Assembly (NCBI RefSeq): GCF_001424025.1
Contig: NZ_LMPZ01000002.1
Location: 604,714-668,713, forward strand
Length of the DNA: 64,000 bases
Origin: Brevundimonas sp. Leaf363
GTDB lineage: Bacteria; Pseudomonadota; Alphaproteobacteria; Caulobacterales; Caulobacteraceae
Reading direction: 5' to 3'
Position numbers and translations under genes: made by a program. This document shows, one piece after another, positions 9,656 through 17,210 of the stretch. Positions within the stretch are counted from its first letter, which is position 1; each line of letters starts with the position of its first letter. The notes below the pieces were generated by a model. The model was not told the DNA's origin. It saw nothing but the letters and a program-made list of their open reading frames with translations, and did no database searches.

Positions 9656-9675
9656 ACAGGGCTTTAAGACCCTGT
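9656..9675. promoter_or_regulatory. Inverted repeat upstream of the gamma-carbonic anhydrase gene
   Basis: The sequence ACAGGG-N8-CCCTGT is a perfect 6-bp dyad with an A/T-rich centre (CTTTAAGA), 26 bp upstream of the ATG at 9630. Size and symmetry fit a repressor site or a hairpin in the leader. No regulator is identified. Confidence 0.35.
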
Positions 9676-9689
9676 AAACCACGTTAGGC

Positions 9690-9906
9690 TCATTGTGTTG
9701 ATGCGATTCGAGACCTGCGGGTTTCGAGCCGCGAAACCGGATCATACCCGGTCCGGTCCCAGGCTGGAGTCTCGCGTGTCCCAGTTCTTGCGGCGGGTTC
9801 GCCCGCTCGAAGATGGACCTTCCGTCGATCCCGGCGGCGCGTGCGCACCGGCTGTTTCCTCCCCACACTTCGTCCAAGGCGGCGCCATTTCGGCTCCGCC
9901 TTTTTT
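9690..9906 (+). ncRNA. Candidate structured small RNA or phoH 5' leader
   Basis: About 215 bases without a convincing gene carry several stem-loops and end in a textbook intrinsic terminator. Visible hairpins include ACCGG-N7-CCGGT near 9735-9755 and CGGG-TTCG-CCCG near 9793-9804. The transcript would run on the + strand. Because no + strand gene lies upstream, the terminator must stop an RNA that starts here: either an independent small RNA or an attenuated leader of phoH. I compared it mentally with SRP RNA, RNase P RNA and tmRNA hallmarks and found none; 6S RNA cannot be excluded. Confidence 0.45.
9876..9906 (+). terminator. Rho-independent terminator just upstream of phoH
   Basis: AAGGCGG at 9876-9882 pairs with CCGCCTT at 9896-9902, with an inner GCC/GGC stem closing an ATTTC loop, and the hairpin runs directly into six T residues (9901-9906). 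It ends 18 bases before the phoH ATG. Confidence 0.75.
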
Positions 9907-9924
9907 CATGCCCTGGAGGCGTTG

Positions 9925-10701
9925 ATGACCAAACGTGCGACCGCCAAGCGTCAGTCCCGTGAGTTCGGGGTTCTCGATTCGCATCAGTTCATCGAGGATT
10001 CGAAAGTCCGGCGCCTGCCCCAGCAGTCCGGTCAGGGCGGCTGGTCGCCCCATCCGTCCAACGACGACCGCGACCAGGGATACCTGAAGACGCTGAAGCC
10101 CAAGTCGGACGGCCAGGCCGAGCTGATGACGGCCATCGACGAGCACAACCTGGTCATGGCCCTGGGTCCAGCCGGGACCGGCAAGACCTATCTGGCGGTG
10201 GCCAAGGCGGTCGAGGCTCTGGAGGCGGGCCGCGTCGGCCGCATCGTCCTCAGCCGTCCGGCGGTCGAGGCGGGCGAATCCATCGGCTTCCTGCCCGGCG
10301 ACATGGAGGACAAGCTGGCCCCCTATCTGCGGCCCCTCTACGACGCCCTGTCGGACCGTCTGTCGATGAAGCGGGTCAAGGCGCTGATGGCCGAGGGCCT
10401 GATCGAGATCGCCCCTATCGGCTATATGCGCGGCCGCACGCTGAACAACGCCTTCATCGTCGTCGATGAGGCCCAGAACTGCACCTATGTGCAGCTCAAG
10501 ATGCTGCTGACCCGCCTGGGCTGGCACTCGACCATGGTAGTGACGGGCGACCCGCAGCAGTCCGACCTGCTGCCGGGCATCTCGGGCTTGTCCGATATCT
10601 CGGCGCGGCTGGAGGCGGTGCCGGACATCGCCGTCGTCCGCCTGGCCGAACAGGACATCGTCCGTCACCCGCTGGTGGCGAGCATGATCGGGGTGCTGTG
10701 A
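9925..10701 (+). CDS. PhoH family ATPase
   Basis: A 258-residue P-loop protein of the PhoH family (helicase superfamily I-like ATPase often linked to RNA metabolism). Walker A is ALGPAGTGKTYLAVAK, Walker B is FIVVDEAQNC, and SRPAVEAGESIGFLPGD and VTGDPQQSDLLPG are the family's other signature blocks. It lacks the PIN domain of PhoH2 and is shorter than YbeZ. The ATG at 9925 has an adequate GGAGG site (CCTGGAGGCGTTG). The preceding terminator-ended leader suggests the gene is controlled by attenuation or has its own promoter inside that region. No ybeY neighbour is present. Confidence 0.9.
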   Translation: MTKRATAKRQSREFGVLDSHQFIEDSKVRRLPQQSGQGGWSPHPSNDDRDQGYLKTLKPKSDGQAELMTAIDEHNLVMALGPAGTGKTYLAVAKAVEALEAGRVGRIVLSRPAVEAGESIGFLPGDMEDKLAPYLRPLYDALSDRLSMKRVKALMAEGLIEIAPIGYMRGRTLNNAFIVVDEAQNCTYVQLKMLLTRLGWHSTMVVTGDPQQSDLLPGISGLSDISARLEAVPDIAVVRLAEQDIVRHPLVASMIGVL

Positions 10702-10711
10702 CCGCTTTCCT

Positions 10712-10835
10712 CCCAATCGCTTTGATGGGGAGGGGGACCACGAAGTGGTGGAGGGGCGATTACACGCGCGGCGCTTGAACGACCCCTCCGTTACGCCGGC
10801 TTCGCCGCCGCGCCACCTCCCCATTCACCTCCGCG
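10712..10835. repeat. Palindromic intergenic element between phoH and the antiporter gene
   Basis: Two complementary halves, one with GATGGGGAGGGGGACC...GGAGGGGCG and the other with CCCCTCCGTTACGC...GCCACCTCCCCATTC, face each other between convergent genes. This G/A-rich and C/T-rich 'GGGGAGG...GGAGGGG' element type is common between alphaproteobacterial genes. It may serve as a bidirectional terminator. Only one copy of this type is in the window. Confidence 0.6.
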
Positions 10836-10861
10836 ATCAGGAGGAGAAGGGGGGCGCGTGG

Positions 10862-12139
10862 CTAAACCCCGTCGATCTGCGCCTGGGTAGGGGTGGAGTT
10901 GGGGGTGGCCGTGCTGTCCGCCTGCCGTGCGGCTTCCGCCTTGGCGATGCGGCGCGGGTCGGGCGCGGCGCCCATCCGGTCGATCAGCTTGAACACGAAC
11001 GGGTTCAGAGAGATCGAGAGCAGGGCCCCGGCCAGGATCAGGGCGTAGGTCTCCTGGGTCAGGGCGCCCATCTGCAGACCGATAGCCGCCAGGATGAACG
11101 AGAACTCGCCGATCTGAGCCAGGGAGGCCGCGACCGTCAGGCTGGTCTTGCGGTCCAGCTTAAACATCGTGGTGATGGCCAGTGCGGCGATCGACTTGCC
11201 CACGATGATGATGGCCAGGACGCCCAGCACCGACAGGGGCTCGCGCCACAGGATGGTCGGATCGAACAGCATGCCGACAGAGACGAAGAACAGCACGGCG
11301 AAGGCGTCGCGCAGGGGCAGGGACCGTTCGGCGGCGTTGTGGCCCAGCGGCGTGCCGTTCAGCACCAGACCGGCGACGAAGGCGCCCAGGGCGAACGAGG
11401 CGCCGAAGACCTCATAAGCGAGCCAGGCGATGCCGAGCGCGATGGCCAGCACACCCAGGGTGAACAACTCGCGCGATTTGGTGTGGGCGATCCTGACCAG
11501 CAGCCAGGGCAGGACTCGGCCGCCCACGACCAGCATCAGGCCGACGAAGACAGCGACCTTCAGCAAGGTCCAGCCTATGCCGGTGGCGAGCGCGGCGGCG
11601 TTGATTTCGGCGCCCGCAGGGACCAGCACCAGCGGCAGCAAAACAAGGGCGATGACGATCACCAGATCCTCGACGATCAGCCAGCCGACAGCGATCCGGC
11701 CGATGTCGCCCTTCGCCTGCCTGCGTTCCTCCAGCGCGCGGATCAGCACCACCGTCGATGCGACGGACAGGGCGAACCCCATCAGCAGGGCCTGGGCGTC
11801 GGTCATACCCAGCGCGAAACGGCCGAGAGCCCAGCCCAGCCCGGTGGCGACGCCGATCTGGACCAGGGCGCCCGGGATGGCGATCTTGCGCACCTTCATC
11901 AGGTCGGCGGGCGAGAAGTGCAGCCCGACTCCGAACATCAGCAGGATGACGCCGATCTCGGCCAGCTGCGGCGCCAAATGCGTGTCCGCTGTCCAGCCGG
12001 CGGTGTAGGGGCCGACGATGACACCGGCGACCAGATAGCCGACGAGAGGCGACAGCTTCAGCCGATTGGCGAGCATCCCGAAGATGAAGGCGAGGACGAA
12101 ACCGCCGACCAGGGTGAGAATCAGGCTGTCGGCGTGCAT
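10862..12139 (-). CDS. CPA2-family cation:proton antiporter (KefB/YbaL-like membrane domain)
   Basis: A 425-residue polytopic inner-membrane protein with about a dozen hydrophobic segments from the N-terminus (LILTLVGGFVLAFIFGMLAN) to near residue 390. The motifs GVGLHFSPADLMKVRK and SFALGAFVAGLVLNGTPLGH fit the monovalent cation:proton antiporter-2 family, which exchanges K+ or Na+ for H+. Unlike KefB, KefC and YbaL it has no C-terminal TrkA-N/RCK domain; the tail after the membrane part is only about 35 polar residues. The ion and regulation are unknown. It is convergent with phoH. Confidence 0.85.
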   Translation of the reverse strand: MHADSLILTLVGGFVLAFIFGMLANRLKLSPLVGYLVAGVIVGPYTAGWTADTHLAPQLAEIGVILLMFGVGLHFSPADLMKVRKIAIPGALVQIGVATGLGWALGRFALGMTDAQALLMGFALSVASTVVLIRALEERRQAKGDIGRIAVGWLIVEDLVIVIALVLLPLVLVPAGAEINAAALATGIGWTLLKVAVFVGLMLVVGGRVLPWLLVRIAHTKSRELFTLGVLAIALGIAWLAYEVFGASFALGAFVAGLVLNGTPLGHNAAERSLPLRDAFAVLFFVSVGMLFDPTILWREPLSVLGVLAIIIVGKSIAALAITTMFKLDRKTSLTVAASLAQIGEFSFILAAIGLQMGALTQETYALILAGALLSISLNPFVFKLIDRMGAAPDPRRIAKAEAARQADSTATPNSTPTQAQIDGV

Positions 12140-12304
12140 CGGCGCTCCTCGCGTCGGCGGATAGGGTCCCTAAGGATGGAAGTCCTCAACCTAGGAACGC
12201 TCGCGGATACGGCAAGGCTTCCGGACGGTTTGTCGCAGGATGTCAGGATTGCATCGGACCGAAGTCGGCTGAGTTGGACTGCGTCCCCCTCGACCGGGTT
12301 CGGC

Positions 12305-13579
12305 CTAGGCAAAGCGGCGGCGCTGTTCGGCCGATCGCAGGGTCGAGCGCATGAAGTCCGCCGGCGGGTCGGTCTCGGCCAGCACCTGCTCCTTGATGGC
12401 GCGCGGCTCGCCGAACAGATGGCCCTGTCCGATGGCGACGTCGAGTTCGAGGATATCGACGATCTGGCGCTCGCTCTCGACCTTCTCGGCGATGACCTCG
12501 ATGCCGTAACGGCGGGTCAGCTGGGCGAAATCGGCGGCCTGAATGTCTCGCAGCGACGGGATCGGCGCGCCGCCGTCCAGGTCCAGCAACTGCTCGATCA
12601 GCAGGTCCGCCGCCACCTTGACGAACCGCACGTCAGACCGCTGCAGGTCCGCGAAGTCCAGATCCAGCGTCTGGACCTTGTCGATCGAGAAGCGGAAGCC
12701 GAGGTCCGCCAGCTTGGCCATGTTGCGCGCCTCGGCCGCGCCGCGCGCGTCGAAGTTCGCCTGGCCCAGCTCGAAGATCAGCGCCTGGTTCAGGTCGCGG
12801 TTCTGGCCCAGGAAGTCGAGAAACTGCGGGAAGAAGGTCTCGTCGCCCAGGCTGGTCAGGGCGATGTTGCAGAACACGCCGACCTTGCGGTCCTGGCGCG
12901 CCAGCCGGCGCACGATCTGGGCGCAGCGGAACAGCAGCAGGTTGTCGATGGCGGGGGCCAGGCCCTCCGTCTCTGCGGTCGCCAGATATTCGGCCGGCAT
13001 CATCACCCGGTCGCTGGCGTCGCGCAGGCGGGTGAAGCTTTCGTAGAAGATGGTCCGGCGCTGGGGCAGGGACACCACCGGCTGCAGGTAGAGATCGACC
13101 CGTCCTTCGGCCAGCGCTTCGTGGATGGTCTGAAGCAGGGCGTTGGACTGCTGGTGCCGTCGGCCCTCGAAGGTGTCGACCGGCGCGGGCGGCGCGGCGC
13201 GCAGGCGCTGGTCGATGCTCTCGCTCATCTGCTGGATCAAACCTTCCAGCATCCGCACTTCGGTGGTCAGGGTGTCAGTGCGGGTGATGGCGCCCGACTC
13301 GATCGCCTGCGCCAGTTCGGTTAGGGCCGACTGTGTCGTCTCCATCGCGTCGGCCAGCAAACGGTGCGCCTCGCGGACCTGGGCGATCTCCTTGCGCAGG
13401 GCGTCACGGCCCAGCGAACCCGAGACGATGGCGTGCAGTGCGGTGAACACGCCCAGCATGCCCGCGGTCGTCGCCGCGCCCGCCCCGATGCCGAGACCCG
13501 CGCGCCAAGCGAAGGCGCCCGCCGTCATGGACAGGAACAGATAGGCGAAGAACAGAAAACCAGCGGTGACGCTGCGCAT
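12305..13579 (-). CDS. tipF: TipF-like degenerate EAL protein, flagellar regulator
   Basis: A 424-residue protein with two membrane spans in the first 55 residues, a coiled-coil stretch at about 58-125, and a C-terminal EAL domain from about 150. The EAL loop is changed to YESFTRLRD (Glu180 kept), and the catalytic DDFG block is replaced by SIDKVQTLDLD, so it is unlikely to hydrolyse c-di-GMP. This exact architecture is that of Caulobacter TipF, a c-di-GMP-binding factor needed for flagellum placement and assembly. The assignment is by domain order and local similarity, with no flagellar genes next to it. Confidence 0.75.
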   Translation of the reverse strand: MRSVTAGFLFFAYLFLSMTAGAFAWRAGLGIGAGAATTAGMLGVFTALHAIVSGSLGRDALRKEIAQVREAHRLLADAMETTQSALTELAQAIESGAITRTDTLTTEVRMLEGLIQQMSESIDQRLRAAPPAPVDTFEGRRHQQSNALLQTIHEALAEGRVDLYLQPVVSLPQRRTIFYESFTRLRDASDRVMMPAEYLATAETEGLAPAIDNLLLFRCAQIVRRLARQDRKVGVFCNIALTSLGDETFFPQFLDFLGQNRDLNQALIFELGQANFDARGAAEARNMAKLADLGFRFSIDKVQTLDLDFADLQRSDVRFVKVAADLLIEQLLDLDGGAPIPSLRDIQAADFAQLTRRYGIEVIAEKVESERQIVDILELDVAIGQGHLFGEPRAIKEQVLAETDPPADFMRSTLRSAEQRRRFA

Positions 13580-13675
13580 GGACGATCGACCGCCCCCGGG
13601 TGGAATCGTTGGAGTATCGGGGTATCAGGGCGTCACGGCTAGAGCCGCAGTGAAGAAACCGGCAAGGAAGCGTCG

Positions 13676-14446
13676 ATGCAGCTGTTTGACCTGACGGGCA
13701 AGGTCGCCGTCATCACGGGTTCGTCCAAGGGGATTGGACGCGCCATCGCCGAGCGGCTGGCCGAGCACGGCGCCAAGGTGGTGATCTCGTCGCGCAAGGC
13801 GGGGCCCTGCGACGAGGTGGCGGCCGCCATCAATGCGGCGTACGGCGAGGGATCGGCCATCGCGGTCCCGGCCAACATCGCGTCCAAGGAAGACCTGCAG
13901 CGACTGGTCGACGAGACCCGCGCCGCCTTCGGCCAGATCGACATCCTGGTCTGCAACGCCGCGACCAATCCCTACGCGGGGCCGATGTCCGGCATCGCCG
14001 ACGACCAGTTCGAGAAGATCCTGCAGAACAACGTGATCTCCAACCACTGGCTGATCCAGATGGTCGCGCCCGAGATGACGGTGCGCCAGGACGGGGCGAT
14101 CCTGGTGATCTCGTCGATCGGCGGGCTTCGCGGGAATGCGCTGATCGGCGCCTACAACATCTCCAAGGCGGCAGACATGCAACTGGTGCGCAATCTGGCG
14201 GTGGAGTTCGGACCGTCGAACGTGCGGGTCAACTGCATTGCGCCGGGCCTGGTTCAGACCGACTTCGCCAAATACCTCTGGGAGAACCCGGAGCTGCTGA
14301 AGACCGTCACCGACCCCGCGCCTCTGAAGCGGATCGGCCAGCCGGACGAGATCGCGGGCACGGCCGTCTATCTGTGCAGCCCAGCCAGCGCCTATGTGAC
14401 GGGCCAGACGCTGGTCGTGGATGGTGGGCTGACGATTGCCTGGTGA
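13676..14446 (+). CDS. Short-chain dehydrogenase/reductase
   Basis: A 256-residue classical SDR. The cofactor loop is [13 protein letters not shown], the NNAG-equivalent is CNAATN, and the catalytic residues are Ser in ISSIGG with YNISK (Tyr and Lys). The SSRK after the second strand favours NADP(H). The ending [16 protein letters not shown] is typical. The substrate is not evident. Its stop overlaps the TTG start assumed for the downstream acyltransferase, so the two are cotranscribed. Confidence 0.9.
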   Translation: MQLFDLTGKVAVITGSSKGIGRAIAERLAEHGAKVVISSRKAGPCDEVAAAINAAYGEGSAIAVPANIASKEDLQRLVDETRAAFGQIDILVCNAATNPYAGPMSGIADDQFEKILQNNVISNHWLIQMVAPEMTVRQDGAILVISSIGGLRGNALIGAYNISKAADMQLVRNLAVEFGPSNVRVNCIAPGLVQTDFAKYLWENPELLKTVTDPAPLKRIGQPDEIAGTAVYLCSPASAYVTGQTLVVDGGLTIAW

Positions 14447-15362
14447 TTCCAAAGCCGGCATCCGCCAGGATTTGATCTGGCGGCTAGAGGCGGCGGCCTT
14501 TTCGGCGCTGTTCGCCTTCCTGCGCCTGCTCGGCGTCGAGGGGGCCTCGAACCTGGGCGGCTGGCTTCTGCGGACCCTGGGTCCGAAGACGGGCACGCAT
14601 CGCACGGTCCTGAAGAACCTGCGCATCGCCTTCCCCGACATGGCAGAGGACCAACGCCAGCGTCTGGCCATCGACCAGTGGGACGGCACGGGCCGCACCT
14701 TCGCCGAGCTGGCGGTCATGGACAGGCTGACGCCCGAGGGCGGCCGGGTCGAGGTCGTGGGGATGGAGCGGCTGCACGCCCTGCGCGACGGCGGCAAGCC
14801 GGCGGTCCTGATCTCGGGCCACCTGGCCAATTTCGAAGTCATGGCTGCGGTGATCATGGCGGCCGGCGTGCCGTGCCAGGTGACATATCGCGCCGCCAAC
14901 AACCCCTACGTCGACGCCCTGATCCGGCGCAGCCGCGAGCGTTACGGCATCCGCCTGTTCGCGCCCAAGGGCGACGGTACGCGTGAGCTGATGGAGGGCA
15001 TGAAGCGCGGCGATTCCATCGCCCTGCTGGTCGATCAGAAATACAGCCAGGGCCCGGAGGTTCGGTTCTTCGACCAGCCCGTCAACGCCTCGCCCGGCGC
15101 CGCGCGACTGGCGCTGAGGTTCGGCACGGTGATGCAGCCGCTGTCCGTGGTGCGGCTGCCGAACGCCCGCTTCCGGGTGACGGCGCATGAGCCGATCGCG
15201 GTCCCGGACACAGGCGACAAGGCCGGCGACGTGCTGGCGGGGATCCAGGCGGCAAACCGCTTCGTGGAGGATCGGGTGCGCGAGCGCCCTGTCGACTGGT
15301 TCTGGGTCCACAAGCGGTGGCCCGACCGGGTCTATGCGGCGCTGGAATCCTCGCGCGCCTGA
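14436..15362 (+). CDS. Lysophospholipid/lipid A (LpxL/HtrB-type) acyltransferase
   Basis: A 308-residue inner-membrane acyltransferase of the lipid A late-acyltransferase family, which moves acyl chains from ACP to Kdo-lipid A. The HX4(D/E) catalytic motif is SGHLANFE, the [16 protein letters not shown] block and [16 protein letters not shown] (with [16 protein letters not shown]) are family hallmarks, and a hydrophobic segment lies near the N-terminus. It starts at a TTG overlapping the SDR end by 11 bp; a second TTG lies 36 bp downstream. Together with lpxK, waaA and the MsbA-type exporter further along it supports lipid A synthesis. Its end overlaps the convergent response regulator by 31 bp. 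Confidence 0.85.
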   Translation: MPGDSKAGIRQDLIWRLEAAAFSALFAFLRLLGVEGASNLGGWLLRTLGPKTGTHRTVLKNLRIAFPDMAEDQRQRLAIDQWDGTGRTFAELAVMDRLTPEGGRVEVVGMERLHALRDGGKPAVLISGHLANFEVMAAVIMAAGVPCQVTYRAANNPYVDALIRRSRERYGIRLFAPKGDGTRELMEGMKRGDSIALLVDQKYSQGPEVRFFDQPVNASPGAARLALRFGTVMQPLSVVRLPNARFRVTAHEPIAVPDTGDKAGDVLAGIQAANRFVEDRVRERPVDWFWVHKRWPDRVYAALESSRA

Positions 15363-15844
15363 TCCGACGCCCGGCGCCGCGGCCCGCGGTAGTTGGCGCT
15401 GTCGGTGCGGCGGCGGTCGGGGCCGAAATAGCTGTCGGTCTTCACGAAGGCGCGCGGGCGGAAGATCACCGCCTGCATACGCTCCAGAATGGCCTTGGCC
15501 GTGATCGGCTTGACGACGAACTCGGTGACGCCGGCGTCGCGCGCCTCGACCACTCGGTGCTTCTCGGAATGGCCGGTCATCATGATGATCGGCAGATACG
15601 GGTTGGCGCTGTCCGGGCTGTTGCGGACCAGACGCGTGAACTCCACGCCGTCCAGCGGAAACATGTTGAAGTCGACGATCACCAGATCGATCGGATGGTC
15701 GCGCAGGGCGTCCAGGGCGGCGGCGCCGTCCGACGCTTCACGCACCCTGCGGATTCCGGCCGACTGCAGGATAGCCGACGTGATCGAGCGCATGTGCTGG
15801 TTGTCGTCGACCAGCAAGATGTTCAACTGCGCAAAGGCGGACAT
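15332..15844 (-). CDS. Single-domain response regulator with a basic C-terminal tail
   Basis: A 170-residue protein with a CheY-like receiver: acidic pocket ILLVDDNQ, phosphorylated Asp in IDLVIVDFNMFPLDG, Thr in PIIMMTGHS and Lys in VVKPITAKAIL. After the receiver (about residue 125) comes a 45-residue tail with SYFGPDRRRTDS and GPRRRASD, rich in Arg, with no DNA-binding domain visible. Similar tails occur in alphaproteobacterial receiver proteins of unknown output. No histidine kinase is adjacent. An inverted repeat lies upstream. Confidence 0.87.
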   Translation of the reverse strand: MSAFAQLNILLVDDNQHMRSITSAILQSAGIRRVREASDGAAALDALRDHPIDLVIVDFNMFPLDGVEFTRLVRNSPDSANPYLPIIMMTGHSEKHRVVEARDAGVTEFVVKPITAKAILERMQAVIFRPRAFVKTDSYFGPDRRRTDSANYRGPRRRASDQAREDSSAA

Positions 15845-15908
15845 GGGAAACCAAGGCAACGACGACCAAGACGGAGGTCGATTCGGGCAGGGTATGTTGC
15901 AAATCGTG

Positions 15909-15941
15909 AACGGTCCATTGACCCAAAGCCAAGTGACCGTT
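15909..15941. promoter_or_regulatory. Inverted repeat upstream of the response regulator gene
   Basis: AACGGTC at 15909-15915 is the exact inverse of GACCGTT at 15935-15941, with 19 bases between. It lies 65 bp upstream of the receiver-protein ATG (minus strand) and just past the M23 stop, so it could be an operator or part of a weak terminator; no T run follows. Confidence 0.3.
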
Positions 15942-15945
15942 GGTT

Positions 15946-16785
15946 TTAAATGGTGATGGGCGACTGAACACCGATCAGCAGCGAGGGGTCCAGATTGCGG
16001 TCGCGCCACTTCAGGCGCCAGCACAGGTGCGGCCCCGTGGCGCGGCCTGTCATGCCGATGCGGCCAATGGCCTGGCCGCGATAGACCCGGTCGCCGACGC
16101 TGACGCTCTGGGCCGACTGGTGCAGGTAGCAACTGATCAGCCCCTGGCCGTGATCGATCAGGGTCAGGCCGCCCTCGAAATGCATGCCGGCGCGCGCCAT
16201 GACGACCGTGCCGGATGCGGGCGCCTTGATGACGGTCCCCAGCGGCGCCGCCATGTCCAGTCCGTAGTGCGGACGAGCCGGCGTGCCGTTCAGCACCCGC
16301 TGGCTGCCCCAGGCGCTGGAGATCCGGTAGGCGTCCAGCGGCCAGGCGAAGCCGTCCTTGAAGTCCTCGGTGTCGATGCGACTGGCGAAGGCGTGCTGCT
16401 TCAGCGCCGACTGCTCCTGGATCAACGCCAGCAGCGCCGGGTCGCTCGGCTCCACGGTCGAGGGCGGCAGGCCGTTGACGACGGCGCGCGGGAACTGGTG
16501 AGGGGCGATGGTCAGCTGTCGCTGGGCGGTGCGCGAGCCCAGGCGCGTTTCGATCCGCGCGCTGGCGGGCGCGTCGCGGTCGAACCCGACCACGAACAGG
16601 CCGCTGGCGGATGCGGCGGTCAGGGCCTCGCCATCGACGAAGACCAGGGCGCGCGGCCAGGTCTTGCCCAGCGCGAAGCCGCCCTGACGCCAGGCGCCGT
16701 TCAGGCTGAGGCCATCCTGGGCGAAGACGGGCCCCGCGACGGCGGCGGCCCCGCCGGCCAGCAGCAGGGTGCGGCGGTCGATCAC
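15946..16785 (-). CDS. Secreted M23-type (LytM) metallopeptidase with Tat-like signal
   Basis: A 279-residue exported protein. The start is GTG at 16785, overlapping the DUF2093 stop (GTGA). The signal reads DRRTLLLAGGAAAVAGPVFAQ, with the twin Arg of a Tat signal. The mature protein has an N-terminal beta-rich region (about 25-130), then the LytM domain: HYGLDMAAPLGT gives the first His and Asp, and GPHLCWRLKWR carries the H-x-[LCH] site. The last motif is HLC rather than the usual HLH, so one zinc ligand is changed to Cys; activity is uncertain and it may be an amidase activator-like protein. Confidence 0.85.
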   Translation of the reverse strand: MIDRRTLLLAGGAAAVAGPVFAQDGLSLNGAWRQGGFALGKTWPRALVFVDGEALTAASASGLFVVGFDRDAPASARIETRLGSRTAQRQLTIAPHQFPRAVVNGLPPSTVEPSDPALLALIQEQSALKQHAFASRIDTEDFKDGFAWPLDAYRISSAWGSQRVLNGTPARPHYGLDMAAPLGTVIKAPASGTVVMARAGMHFEGGLTLIDHGQGLISCYLHQSAQSVSVGDRVYRGQAIGRIGMTGRATGPHLCWRLKWRDRNLDPSLLIGVQSPITI

Positions 16786-16982
16786 GCCGCGCCGCCCAGA
16801 CGCGACAAGGCTTCCGATGCGCCGGCATAGGGCTCCTGCCGCGACGCGCTCCAGTACCGCAGGGCTTCCAGCGGAATGGACTTGCCGGTGACGGCGCAGG
16901 CCACGAAACGCCCCGGCTTCAGCACGGCGAACTCGCCGTCGCCGTAGTGCAAGGTCGCGGGGCCGGTGTCGGGGGAGGTCAT
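16782..16982 (-). CDS. DUF2093 family protein
   Basis: A 66-residue protein starting MTSPDTGPATLHYGDGEF and continuing VLKPGRFVACAVTGK, then I-P-L-E-A-L-R-Y-W, which is the pattern of the alphaproteobacterial DUF2093 family. It has an open frame extending further upstream into a repeat element, but the ATG at 16982 is the natural start. Its TGA overlaps the GTG of the M23 gene, so the pair is translationally coupled. The function is unknown; DUF2093 commonly lies beside xseA, as here. Confidence 0.88.
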   Translation of the reverse strand: MTSPDTGPATLHYGDGEFAVLKPGRFVACAVTGKSIPLEALRYWSASRQEPYAGASEALSRLGGAA

Positions 16983-17032
16983 GGGCGAGATCGTAGGTCG
17001 TGGTGCTGGAGCGCGCCACAGCAAAACAACTT

Positions 17033-17201
17033 CCCTCTCCCAGAGGGAGAGGGCTTGAACACCTGAGAGCCGAAGGCGATCAGCCTTGTGCGAAAGGGTG
17101 AGGGGTTTGGGGCTCACGGGACAAGGCGTAACCCCTCACCCTTTCGGCTTACCCGATCGCTGCGCTCTCGGAGCCTCAAGCCATCTCCCTCCGGGAGAGG
17201 G
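17033..17201. repeat. Copy 2 of the ~170-bp inverted-repeat element
   Basis: A complete copy: left arm from CCCTCTCCCAGAGGGAGAGGG through GAAAGGGTGAGGGG (to about 17104), a spacer of about 25 bases, then right arm from CCCCTCACCCTTTCGGC through CCCTCCGGGAGAGGG. The arms are inverted copies of about 70 bp each, and each ends in its own short hairpin. It fills the gap between the DUF2093 gene and the end of xseA. Confidence 0.85.
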
Positions 17202-17210
17202 TAAGCCTGT

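Noticed and set aside
9690..9906. Assignment of the phoH-upstream RNA as SRP RNA, RNase P RNA or tmRNA
   Set aside because: The SRP GGAAG core, the RNase P conserved blocks and a tmRNA tag frame are not present.
9695..9925. 76-codon frame that ends overlapping the phoH ATG
   Set aside because: No conserved residues or ribosome site, and it runs through the terminator stem, so a noncoding role fits better.
10745..13324. Very long + strand open frame of about 859 codons antisense to the antiporter and tipF
   Set aside because: Its codons mirror the true genes on the other strand (high-GC shadow) and the protein has no recognisable domain.
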